6,987 nucleotides of DNA from an uncultured Clostridia bacterium (lineage in GTDB: Bacteria; Bacillota; Clostridia; Oscillospirales; Oscillospiraceae). Each line of letters opens with the position of its first letter. The stretch's first letter is position 1. Below are positions 1-5,979 of this stretch, one piece after another. The stretch lies in contig CALEQS010000091.1 of assembly GCA_937907975.1 (NCBI GenBank), positions 1 to 6,987 on the forward strand. Reading direction: 5' to 3'. The notes under the pieces are model-generated. The model saw nothing but the letters and a program-made list of their open reading frames with translations. It had not been told where the DNA came from and ran no database searches. The translations under genes were made by a program, and so were the position numbers.

Positions 1-278
1 ACTTCCATGGCGGTGACGGGACACTCGTCACAGGCGGTGCTGATGACCTCCACCACGCCGGGATTGGACATATCACCGCCCAGCGCCAGCTTGACCCGGT
101 CTCCGATGATAGCCCGCTCTTTATAGATACAGCACCGAAAATGGGGCTCCGGGCCAGGGATGATCTTCTCCGGGATGTCCAGAACACCGGCGGTCAGGTT
201 GCCCTCAATGGCCAGGCTGGTCACTTCCTTCAGGACATTGAACTTCAGCTCCTGAATTTTTGTCTCAAACTCTCTCAT
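1..278 (-). CDS. Monomeric [FeFe] hydrogenase, N-terminal fragment (partial, runs off the left edge)
   Basis: Only the first 92 residues are in the window. They begin MREFETKIQELKF and contain RCCIYKERAI (residues 48-57), a LALGGDMSNPGVVEV stretch, and ACDECPV (82-88), where the edge cuts the gene. I recognise this as the N-terminal region of the clostridial monomeric (group B-like) [FeFe] hydrogenases. In that family a 4Fe-4S ferredoxin domain follows, and then the H-cluster domain that makes or oxidises H2 with ferredoxin-type partners in the cytoplasm; none of that part is visible here. Cys49, Cys50, Cys83 and Cys86 may be metal ligands, which is inference. The start is firm: GGAGGAGG lies 7 bases upstream of the ATG (286-293). 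A separate promoter and an AT-rich leader precede it. The catalytic cysteines would have to be confirmed in the flanking sequence, so another iron-sulfur protein sharing this N-terminus cannot be excluded. Confidence 0.7.
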   Translation of the reverse strand, partial: MREFETKIQELKFNVLKEVTSLAIEGNLTAGVLDIPEKIIPGPEPHFRCCIYKERAIIGDRVKLALGGDMSNPGVVEVISTACDECPVTAME

Positions 279-366
279 GCAGGTGCCTCCTCCGCCGGAA
301 GATCAGTAATAGAAAATAGATTTATAAAGCACTTTTTTATTTCATTCTTCCAGCTTTTCAAAACTT

Positions 367-396
367 TTATCACATATATTGTAACCCACCTGTCAA
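367..396 (-). promoter_or_regulatory. Putative sigma-A promoter for the hydrogenase gene
   Basis: On the minus strand a perfect -35 TTGACA (391-396) is followed after 18 bases by TGATAA (367-372) as a -10. Transcription would begin near 360, giving a leader of about 80 bases before the ATG at 278. The region from 300 to 395 is much richer in A and T than the genes around it, which fits a promoter. The -10 match is only fair, and a -10 shifted by one or two bases is possible. Confidence 0.5.
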
Positions 397-447
397 TACT
401 CAGGCTCTGACCGGCCCGTCAGGATTTCTTCGTCCTGCCTGATAGAC

Positions 448-477
448 TTGCACTCCGTCCGCCTGTGGGTGTATGAT
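448..477 (+). promoter_or_regulatory. Weak candidate promoter for the SGNH hydrolase gene
   Basis: TATGAT (472-477) is a good -10 (five of six bases). The only -35 at a normal distance, TTGCAC (448-453, 18-base spacer), matches poorly. The site lies about 40 bases upstream of the hydrolase ATG, and no better candidate is visible between the two divergent genes. The small inverted repeat CAGGA/TCCTG at 420-437 lies just upstream and has no U-tract, so it is not a terminator. Confidence 0.3.
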
Positions 478-518
478 AAACAAAAGCAATAAACACAGGC
501 GTACAGGGGGCATAAACC

Positions 519-1217
519 ATGCAAAAATCCGAACTGCGGGACGCGATCTCCGGTGCCATTCGGCGCGGCTGCAACGTCAAACTGCTGGGCGACAGCCTGA
601 CTGCCGGGAGCGGCAGCAGCGACAGCGACCTGAGCGGGCGTGTCATCTATCCACCCTTCCGCCGTCAGAGAGGGCGCAGATGCTGGGCTTCCCTGCTGCG
701 GGACCATCTGGCCAGCAGGTACGGCTGTAACGTGGACAGCGTGGGCTGCTACGGCATCACCAGCGGAGAAATGATGGAACATCTGGACACGCTCTATCAC
801 CCTGCCACTGACCGGGTGGTTTTCTGCATGATCGGCGCTAACAACAAGAAACAGCCTGACGGTATGGTGCAACTGGCGAAGGATCTGGACACGCTGTGCC
901 AAAAGGTCACCTCAGACGGCAATCTGTTCGTTCTCATGACGCCGAATCCCGTTACCGCCGCCAACGATGCAAAGGAAAACCGTTTCTTCCCGCAATCTGA
1001 GGTGGCCGCCACCATCCGCGCCGCCGCACAGCGCTGGGAGGCGCAGGTGTTTTTCATCGACCACTTTGCCCGGATGCAGGCTGACTGCCAGCATCAGGGG
1101 CGCACCATGGAGGAATACCTTCAGGTGGGTGCAGGCCCGGAGAACGACGGCCAGCACCCCGGCGATCAGGTCTACCGGTTCTACTTCGAAAGTATCTGCC
1201 AGGCACTCAATATCTAA
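519..1217 (+). CDS. SGNH/GDSL-type hydrolase (probable esterase/deacylase)
   Basis: This 232-residue protein has the SGNH hydrolase blocks in order. Block I is GDSLTAG (24-30) with Ser26 as nucleophile. A block II-like glycine lies in GCYGITSGE (76-84). Block III is IGANN (105-109) with Asn108 for the oxyanion hole. Block V is DGQHP (210-214), giving catalytic Asp210 and His213. The family hydrolyses ester or acetyl groups on small molecules, lipids or glycans; the substrate cannot be read from sequence. There is no signal peptide or membrane segment, so it should act in the cytoplasm. A basic insert (RRQRGRRCW, 48-56) follows block I. The ATG is supported by AGGGGG at 505-510, 8 bases upstream. 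It is transcribed alone, away from the hydrogenase and towards spoVAC, and ends in a strong hairpin terminator. Confidence 0.85.
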   Translation: MQKSELRDAISGAIRRGCNVKLLGDSLTAGSGSSDSDLSGRVIYPPFRRQRGRRCWASLLRDHLASRYGCNVDSVGCYGITSGEMMEHLDTLYHPATDRVVFCMIGANNKKQPDGMVQLAKDLDTLCQKVTSDGNLFVLMTPNPVTAANDAKENRFFPQSEVAATIRAAAQRWEAQVFFIDHFARMQADCQHQGRTMEEYLQVGAGPENDGQHPGDQVYRFYFESICQALNI

Positions 1218-1239
1218 ATAGCAAATTAAATAGCAAAAA

Positions 1240-1264
1240 GCCTTCCGTTTTGAAAACGGAAGGC
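1240..1264. terminator. Bidirectional intrinsic terminator between the hydrolase gene and spoVAC
   Basis: GCCTTCCGTTT pairs with AAACGGAAGGC (11 bp, 3-base loop TGA). On the plus strand TTTTTT follows (1265-1270). On the minus strand the complement of AAAAA (1235-1239) supplies a U-tract. The hairpin begins 22 bases after the hydrolase stop and 5 bases after the spoVAC stop, so it can end both transcripts. Confidence 0.92.
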
Positions 1265-1269
1265 TTTTT

Positions 1270-1716
1270 TCACACTTGAAACAGGCATAAGATCAAGCCA
1301 TAGATCACGCTGGCCCCCACGCCGAACACGATGACCGGCCCGGCAATGGTAAACATTTTTGACGCCATGCCGCCCGGACCGACCAGTCCCTCACTTTTGA
1401 ACTCAATGGCAGGAGAGACAATGGAGTTGGCAAAGCCCGTCACCGGCACCAGTGTGCCCGCCCCGGCATACTTGGCCAGACTGTTATAGCAGTCCAGCGC
1501 TGTGAACAGGGCGGACAAAAAGATGAGCGTCATAGTGGACGCGGTTCCGGCGCTCTCCTGATCCAGTCCCAGCGCCTGCCATCCGGTCTGAATAAGCTGG
1601 CCCACAGCACAGATACCGCCGCCGATCAGAAATGCAAATATCAGGTCTTTCCCCATCGGCGATGGCTTGGCCATACGCGCCACCAACCTGCCATACTCCT
1701 CATTTGTCATGCGCAC
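1270..1716 (-). CDS. spoVAC: Stage V sporulation protein AC (SpoVAC)
   Basis: This 148-residue hydrophobic protein has the usual SpoVAC length and several membrane segments (about 24-45, 60-80 and 120-146). It carries the family's signature region: NSLAKYAGAGTLVPVTGFAN, then a segment ending in EFKSEGLV. SpoVAC is an inner-membrane channel component that moves dipicolinic acid and cations into the forespore and out during germination, normally together with SpoVAD and SpoVAE. The related SpoVAEb is shorter and lacks the polar N-terminal stretch seen here (NEEYGRLVARMAKPSPMGKD). The start is probably GTG at 1716, because GAAGTGAT lies 7 bases upstream (GAAGTG at 1724-1729); ATG at 1710 is the alternative. 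It lies 56 bases after hemW with no terminator between, so read-through is likely. No clear sigma-G/F promoter is visible. Unusually, no spoVAD or spoVAE follows: a terminator does. Confidence 0.92.
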   Translation of the reverse strand: MRMTNEEYGRLVARMAKPSPMGKDLIFAFLIGGGICAVGQLIQTGWQALGLDQESAGTASTMTLIFLSALFTALDCYNSLAKYAGAGTLVPVTGFANSIVSPAIEFKSEGLVGPGGMASKMFTIAGPVIVFGVGASVIYGLILCLFQV

Positions 1717-1772
1717 TGCAAATCACTTCTTTCCTTTTTTGCAGTTTTCCCGCTTCATGAGGATGCTATGCA

Positions 1773-3050
1773 TTACTTCTGCTTTTTTCTGCTGGGACTG
1801 CTCAGTACCCGGCAGCGCTGGTCCTGCTTCTCCGCCTCCATGCGTTTTTCAATGATGGGGCGCATGGTATTCCGGGCGGCCTCCGCCTGGATGGCCAGAA
1901 TATCACCGATCAATGGGTTGGACAGCAGAAAACCGGAGGGCGTGAAGTGCCACCTCCCATCAGTGCACTCCGCCCAGCCGTAGCTCTCATACTCCCGGAA
2001 GCGCTCCTCCAAAGGGAGGAAATTAAGATAGAACCGTTCTCTATACTCGTTTTCCTCCACGCCCCAGATGGTGCGCATTCTCAACATCAGGTATTCCTTC
2101 CCCATCTCCCGGCGATTGATGCGGGAGGACTCGTCCAGGATCTTCCCATTATGGAGCACGCCCTTCACATAGGCGTCCAGATCCCGGACAAAGCTGTACC
2201 TCTGCTGGCCGAAATAGGAGTGGGCCGAAGGGCCGAAACCAATGTACTCCTCCCCCATCCAATACTTCAGGTTGTGGCGGGACTGACGGCCCGGACGGGC
2301 AAAGTTGGAGATCTCATACTGGCCGTAACCGGCATTTTTCAGCCGCTCCACCATCCAGAGGTACATATCCGCCTGAGTATCGTCGTCAGCCATCCGCTCC
2401 TGATCCCGGCGCTCGTAGAGCGGGGTCCCCTTCTCCAGCTTCAGCCCATAGCAGGACAAGTGCTCCGGATTCAGCTTTAAGAGGGCCTCCACAGACGCCT
2501 TCCAGCTCTCCATGGTCTGATCCGGCAGGCCATAGATCAGATCCAGCGAAATATTGTCAAAGCCCACATCTCTGGCACACTGAAATGCCTGAGCGGCCTG
2601 GGCAAAGCTGTGCACCCGGCCGATCTCCTTCAGTTCCTTGTCTTGCGCAGACTGCACACCCATGGACAGGCGGTTAACTCCCGCCTTTTTCAGGGTGAGC
2701 AGGGTGTCCCGGTCAGCGGAGTCCGGGTTGCACTCTACAGTGATCTCGCAGTCCTTGGAGACATTAAAATGTTTGCGGACGATCTGAAGCAGGTGGGCCA
2801 GCCGCTCTGCACCAAAAAATGTGGGCGTGCCCCCGCCGAAATAGATCGTATTGATCGTATAGATCTCCGCCTGCGGCGCGCTCTCCGCAATGTGCAGTTC
2901 CAGCGCCTGAAGGTACTCGTCCATCCGGCTGTCCCGGCCGGGAACGGAATAAAAGTCGCAATAATCGCACTTGCGCACACAAAATGGGATATGGATATAG
3001 ATGCCCAGCCGCGGCGCGTCCGGGTCTGCTTTTCTGCGAAAGAGAGCCAT
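1773..3050 (-). CDS. hemW: Radical SAM heme chaperone HemW (HemN-like)
   Basis: This 425-residue radical SAM protein belongs to the HemN/HemW family. HIPFCVRKCDYCDF (20-33) gives the CxxxCxxC cluster ligands Cys24, Cys28 and Cys31. The fourth cysteine found in true coproporphyrinogen dehydrogenase HemN is replaced by Phe33, which is the HemW pattern. The SAM-binding GGGTPT is at 72-77, and the family's GFGPSAHSY motif lies in the C-terminal half. HemW binds heme and is thought to deliver it to respiratory or other hemoproteins rather than oxidise coproporphyrinogen. ATG 3050 is chosen because GGAGG (3056-3060) precedes it by 5 bases. The upstream in-frame ATG at 3095 would place coding sequence over the -10 promoter element. 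The protein continues about 35 charged residues past the usual end (GFLLSNPLIGDIL), finishing SRKKQK. It is probably cotranscribed with spoVAC. Confidence 0.92.
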   Translation of the reverse strand: MALFRRKADPDAPRLGIYIHIPFCVRKCDYCDFYSVPGRDSRMDEYLQALELHIAESAPQAEIYTINTIYFGGGTPTFFGAERLAHLLQIVRKHFNVSKDCEITVECNPDSADRDTLLTLKKAGVNRLSMGVQSAQDKELKEIGRVHSFAQAAQAFQCARDVGFDNISLDLIYGLPDQTMESWKASVEALLKLNPEHLSCYGLKLEKGTPLYERRDQERMADDDTQADMYLWMVERLKNAGYGQYEISNFARPGRQSRHNLKYWMGEEYIGFGPSAHSYFGQQRYSFVRDLDAYVKGVLHNGKILDESSRINRREMGKEYLMLRMRTIWGVEENEYRERFYLNFLPLEERFREYESYGWAECTDGRWHFTPSGFLLSNPLIGDILAIQAEAARNTMRPIIEKRMEAEKQDQRCRVLSSPSRKKQK

Positions 3051-3055
3051 GTCAA

Positions 3056-3060
3056 CCTCC
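3056..3060 (-). promoter_or_regulatory. Ribosome binding site that fixes the hemW start
   Basis: GGAGG on the minus strand lies 5 bases before the ATG at 3050. The alternative in-frame ATG at 3095 lies upstream of the predicted transcription start, so it could not be on the main transcript. Confidence 0.8.
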
Positions 3061-3085
3061 TGAGTCTCTGGCGTTTGTTTCCCAT

Positions 3086-3094
3086 AGTATAGCA
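3086..3094 (-). promoter_or_regulatory. Extended -10 promoter for hemW-spoVAC
   Basis: The minus strand reads TGC-TATACT (TGC at 3092-3094, hexamer at 3086-3091), an extended -10 element. There is no good -35 at 17 bases; TTGATT lies 20 bases upstream, which an extended -10 could tolerate. The predicted leader to the hemW ATG is about 30 bases and contains the GGAGG site. Confidence 0.6.
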
Positions 3095-3206
3095 CAGTTC
3101 GCCGCCGCAGGAATCAAACATTTTATAAATTCTCTGTTTTGGACGATTTCTGCCGATTTGTCCCGACATTTTCTGCATCTTCGATGTCCGTGCGACCGTT
3201 TCCCCC

Positions 3207-3236
3207 TTGACTGGTCTTCCGGAAATATGCTATAAA
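3207..3236 (+). promoter_or_regulatory. Sigma-A promoter for the RluA-family gene
   Basis: TTGACT (3207-3212), an 18-base spacer and TATAAA (3231-3236) form the core. TGC directly before the hexamer makes it an extended -10. Transcription should start near 3243, leaving a leader of only about 15 bases that is almost entirely Shine-Dalgarno sequence. Confidence 0.75.
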
Positions 3237-3246
3237 AGTAACAAAA

Positions 3247-3262
3247 GGAGGGGGAAATGTGA
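3247..3262 (+). promoter_or_regulatory. Ribosome binding site with an AUG-UGA start-stop overlapping the GUG start
   Basis: AGGAGG (3247-3252) is 6 bases from GTG 3259, which opens the long reading frame. An ATG at 3257-3259 overlaps that GTG but is followed at once by TGA (3260-3262), so only GTG can begin the protein. An initiation event at the ATG would end after one codon. Confidence 0.7.
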
Positions 3263-4152
3263 CAGAACTGCATTATTCTATCCGGCCCGAGTGGCGCACA
3301 CTGCCGCTGAACCGGCTGCTTCGAAAAGGCCTGGGCTTTTCCGCAGTGGGACTGAAAAATGTGCGGGAACGCGGCTGCGTCCGGCTGGACGGTCTGGTCT
3401 CTCCTCTTTATCAGACTCCTGGCAGCGCGGAGCAGCTGTCCATTCTCCTGCCCGAAGATCCACCCTCGGAGATCGAGCCGGCGGCTGGCAGGCTGCACCT
3501 GCTCTACGAGGATGCACATCTGCTCATTGTGGACAAGCCCGCCGGGATGGCCGTCCACCCGGGACCGGGGCATCACGGCGACACGTTGGGCAATCTGCTG
3601 ATGTGGCACTATGCCCAGGAGGGGGAACAGCATCTCTTTCGCCCGGTAAATCGATTGGATCGCAGCACAAGCGGTCTGATGTGCGTGGCCAAGCACGCTT
3701 ATGCCACTGTGCGGCTGGGAATGCTGGCCGCCGAAGGGCAGATGACAAAGGAATATCTCGCCATCTGCGAGGGGCTCCCCTCTCCACTCTGCGGGAGGAT
3801 CGACGCCCCAATTGGACGAAAAGACGGCTCCGTACTGGCGCGGGAAGTCCGGTCCGATGGAAAAGCTGCGGTCACAAATTACAAAACAATCGCCGGCTTT
3901 CAGCGGCGAAGTCTGGTGCGGCTCACACCGGAAACCGGGCGCACCCATCAGATCCGGGTTCATATGGCACATATCGGCCACCCTTTGACGGGTGATTTTC
4001 TCTACGGAACAGAGGATCCGGCGCTGATCGGCCGGGCCGCACTCCACGCCTGCGCATTAAAATTTCAACATCCTGTTACCGGCCTTCCGCTCTCATTTGA
4101 GATCGGACTGCCTGAGGATATGCTGCGGCTGATCAGATACGAAAAAGGCTGA
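3259..4152 (+). CDS. RluA-family 23S rRNA/tRNA pseudouridine synthase
   Basis: This 297-residue protein converts specific uridines in RNA to pseudouridine. An N-terminal S4-like region (about 14-66, ending LSILLPE) is followed by the catalytic domain. LLIVDKPAGMAVHPGPGHHG (88-107) is the conserved opening. VNRLDRSTSGL (130-140) is the catalytic motif, with Asp134 as the active-site residue. TGRTHQIRVHMAHIGHPLTGD (226-246) closes the family pattern. The usual His in HRLD is Asn131 here. I cannot tell RluD-, RluC- and YlyB-like members apart, so the target uridine is unknown and no symbol is given. It starts at GTG with a strong AGGAGG 6 bases upstream. It is a single-gene unit with its own promoter, and its stop codon lies inside the terminator stem. 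Confidence 0.92.
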   Translation: MTELHYSIRPEWRTLPLNRLLRKGLGFSAVGLKNVRERGCVRLDGLVSPLYQTPGSAEQLSILLPEDPPSEIEPAAGRLHLLYEDAHLLIVDKPAGMAVHPGPGHHGDTLGNLLMWHYAQEGEQHLFRPVNRLDRSTSGLMCVAKHAYATVRLGMLAAEGQMTKEYLAICEGLPSPLCGRIDAPIGRKDGSVLAREVRSDGKAAVTNYKTIAGFQRRSLVRLTPETGRTHQIRVHMAHIGHPLTGDFLYGTEDPALIGRAALHACALKFQHPVTGLPLSFEIGLPEDMLRLIRYEKG

Positions 4153-4180
4153 CACAGATTCAATATCTGTGCCAGCCTTT
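4144..4180. terminator. Bidirectional terminator between the RluA-family gene and mscS
   Basis: AAAGGCTG-A-CACAGAT pairs with ATCTGTG-C-CAGCCTTT around a 5-base loop (4160-4164). On the plus strand the internal position is an A-C mismatch; on the minus strand it becomes a G-U pair, so the 16-bp stem is unbroken there. A U-rich run follows on both strands (CTTTT plus, TTTTTC minus counting from the stem edge). The plus-strand stop codon TGA (4150-4152) is inside the stem, and the mscS stop is 3 bases away. Confidence 0.85.
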
Positions 4181-4183
4181 CTT

Positions 4184-4990
4184 TTATTCCTTTGGAGTGA
4201 GGATATTGTAGGTGGGGAATGCCATCGTGATGCCTTCCGCATCGAAGTTTTTCTTGAGCTGCTCCAGCATATCGTGATAGACCGTCCAATAGTCCTCCGT
4301 CTTGCACCATACGCGAAACGCAAAGGCGATATTGTAATCATTATAAGCCAGCACCCGCACAAAGGTCTTGTCCTTATCCACCACCAGCGGATGCTCCTCC
4401 GCCGTCCGGCGCAGAGAGGCCTTTACCTTCTCAATGTCATTCTCATAACTCACGGTAATGGTATGGTCCACCCGCCGCTTGCCCTCAAAAGAGTAGTTGA
4501 CGATCGTAGTTGCCGCGATAGAGCTGTTTGGCATGGTGACGCGCTTATTATCCAGCGTATTGATCTTGGTATTCAAAATACCGATCTCCAGCACATGGCC
4601 CTCCTCACCGGAAACGGCAATATAGTCACCCACGCCAAAAGGTTTGGTGAGCAGAAGCAGAATGCCGCCAAAAAGGTTGGACAGCATCCCGGAGGCGGCC
4701 AGCGCAAAGGCGGCGGAAACCACGCTGGCCAGTGCCACAAGCGAGGACATTTCAAAGCCCAGCGAGCCCGCCACGATCATAATGGCTACGAAGTAAATCA
4801 CGACCCGGCAGACCGCCATCAGAAATTTGTGCAGGGTGGGATCTATCTTCAGTTTTTTGACTGTACGATTTAACAGCCTGATCGCCAGCTTGCCCATAAT
4901 CACGACCAAAATGGCCGTGACCACGGCGATCAACAGCTTAGTAGAGGCCAGACTGCTGAGCTCCTTCAAAATCTCAGACACTGTATCCAT
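4184..4990 (-). CDS. MscS-family small-conductance mechanosensitive channel
   Basis: This 268-residue membrane protein is of ordinary MscS length and opens under membrane tension to release solutes during osmotic downshock. Three membrane helices are visible: TM1 about 17-40, TM2 about 58-80, and the pore-lining TM3 about 84-118. TM3 has the small-residue pattern FALAASGMLSNLFGGILLLL and is followed by the conserved KPFGVGDYI. The cytoplasmic beta domain includes MPNSSI and IVNYS. The ATG is supported by AGGTGAGG just upstream. It begins only 21 bases after the degV-family stop, with no promoter or terminator between, so the two are probably one operon driven from 5928-5956. It ends at a shared two-way terminator. 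Plain mscS is the likely role, but MscS paralogues are common in Firmicutes, so I leave the symbol open. Confidence 0.92.
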   Translation of the reverse strand: MDTVSEILKELSSLASTKLLIAVVTAILVVIMGKLAIRLLNRTVKKLKIDPTLHKFLMAVCRVVIYFVAIMIVAGSLGFEMSSLVALASVVSAAFALAASGMLSNLFGGILLLLTKPFGVGDYIAVSGEEGHVLEIGILNTKINTLDNKRVTMPNSSIAATTIVNYSFEGKRRVDHTITVSYENDIEKVKASLRRTAEEHPLVVDKDKTFVRVLAYNDYNIAFAFRVWCKTEDYWTVYHDMLEQLKKNFDAEGITMAFPTYNILTPKE

Positions 4991-5011
4991 TGTGCCTCAC
5001 CTCTCCCCCGT

Positions 5012-5893
5012 TCAGAAAATCGGGTCCTTCGCGCGGAAGATCACGCCTACCAGATTGGGGCCGGCATTGATGGAGATGACACCGCCGATCAGGAACTCCT
5101 CAGCAGGCGCATAGCCCACTGCCTCGATGCAAGCCTCGCTAATCTCCCTGTTGCGCTCCGGCAGGGCCGCATGGATAACGATATAGGGCGAACCCGGTTC
5201 CATCTCTTCCTTCATCATTTTGACAATCGTGGGCACCACATTCTTATCACCCCGGGGCTTGGCCAGCACCTTGGAATCCCCATTGGGGAAGGACATAATG
5301 GGACGGATGCCCATAGCGGTGCCCATGATCGCCGCGGCGGCGGAGACGCGGCCGGACTTACGGGCAAACTTCAGATCATAGGGTGCAAACAGGATCTTGG
5401 CATGAGTCAGCCAGTCCTCGATCATCTCGACCACTTCATCACAGGTCATATTGCCGGACTGAGCCTTCCTGGCAGCCTCTACAACAGCATAGCCATAGCT
5501 GTAAGTATAGTTCTTGCTGTCAAGCACTTCGATCTGGAATTTACCGGCGGCCTCCGGGTGATCGGCAAAGAAGGTCTTCTTCGCCTGAAGCGCATTGCTA
5601 CCTGTGGCCGTGCCCTTAAAATTGATGGCAGTATAAATCACCGCATCATAGCCGGCCGCAAAGATATTGGAAAAAATCTCCTCAAATTCATATGCAGTGA
5701 CCTGTGCGTGGGTCGGGATCTTATCAACGCTGTTCAGGACATCATAGAACTCCTGATTGGTATAGTCCACCCCGTCATGGATCTCACGATCTCCAAGAAT
5801 AATGGGAAAATGGATCACTTCAATGCCCAGTTCATCCACATAATGCTGGGGAATATCTGCCGCAGAATCGGTCAGGAATTTGATTTTAGCCAT
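5012..5893 (-). CDS. DegV family protein (FakB-like lipid-binding fold)
   Basis: This 293-residue protein matches the DegV/FakB family in length. It has the N-terminal KFLTDSAADIP (5-15), GVDYTNQEFY (41-50), a central GTATGS (94-99), GRVSAAAAIMGTAMGIRPIM (181-200) and a C-terminal INAGPNLVGV (275-284). Family members that are FakB bind a fatty acid and present it to the kinase FakA for phospholipid synthesis. Several positions typical of FakB differ here: TSQP-like is HAQV (62-65), SGTYQS-like is KGTATGS (93-99), and the His before the last GP is Asn276. The ligand is therefore uncertain. ATG 5893 has GGAGG 6 bases upstream; the in-frame start at 5956 would overlap the promoter. It is the first gene of a probable operon with the mscS-family gene. 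Confidence 0.9.
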   Translation of the reverse strand: MAKIKFLTDSAADIPQHYVDELGIEVIHFPIILGDREIHDGVDYTNQEFYDVLNSVDKIPTHAQVTAYEFEEIFSNIFAAGYDAVIYTAINFKGTATGSNALQAKKTFFADHPEAAGKFQIEVLDSKNYTYSYGYAVVEAARKAQSGNMTCDEVVEMIEDWLTHAKILFAPYDLKFARKSGRVSAAAAIMGTAMGIRPIMSFPNGDSKVLAKPRGDKNVVPTIVKMMKEEMEPGSPYIVIHAALPERNREISEACIEAVGYAPAEEFLIGGVISINAGPNLVGVIFRAKDPIF

Positions 5894-5899
5894 AAGTAT

Positions 5900-5904
5900 C
5901 CTCC
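5900..5904 (-). promoter_or_regulatory. Ribosome binding site that fixes the degV start
   Basis: GGAGG on the minus strand is 6 bases from ATG 5893. The protein then opens directly with the family's KIKFLTDSAADIP, with no extra N-terminal residues. Confidence 0.8.
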
Positions 5905-5927
5905 ATTTCAAACTGGTTTTCTTCGTT

Positions 5928-5956
5928 ATTGTAACACATAGCCCGCCAAGGGACAA
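5928..5956 (-). promoter_or_regulatory. Sigma-A promoter for the degV-mscS operon
   Basis: The minus strand reads TTGTCC (5951-5956), a 17-base spacer and TACAAT (5928-5933), with TGT directly before the -10 as an extended element. It lies between the tuf terminator and the degV start and gives a leader of roughly 28 bases. Confidence 0.78.
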
Positions 5957-5979
5957 GGAAAACCGAAAAAGGATGCAAA

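Noticed and set aside
420..437. Small inverted repeat CAGGA/TCCTG as a possible terminator or regulator
   Set aside because: The stem is only 5 bp with an 8-base loop and no U-tract on either strand.
393..902. A 169-codon open frame antisense to the SGNH hydrolase and its upstream gap
   Set aside because: Low-complexity Ala/Val/Gln-rich translation with no family resemblance, opposite a protein with all SGNH blocks. No credible ribosome binding site.
1218..1237. Short direct repeat AAATAGCAAA/AAATAGCAAA after the hydrolase stop
   Set aside because: Two adjacent copies of about 10 AT-rich bases; too short and simple to call an attachment site or mobile element scar, although the two copies are exact.
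1947..2480. A 177-codon plus-strand open frame inside hemW
   Set aside because: Shadow frame of a well-supported radical SAM gene; no motif and no ribosome binding site.
3052..4047. A 331-codon open frame antisense to the pseudouridine synthase gene, longer than the real gene
   Set aside because: It shows no recognisable domain, runs over both divergent promoters, and lies opposite a gene with complete catalytic motifs. It is a product of GC-rich codon structure.
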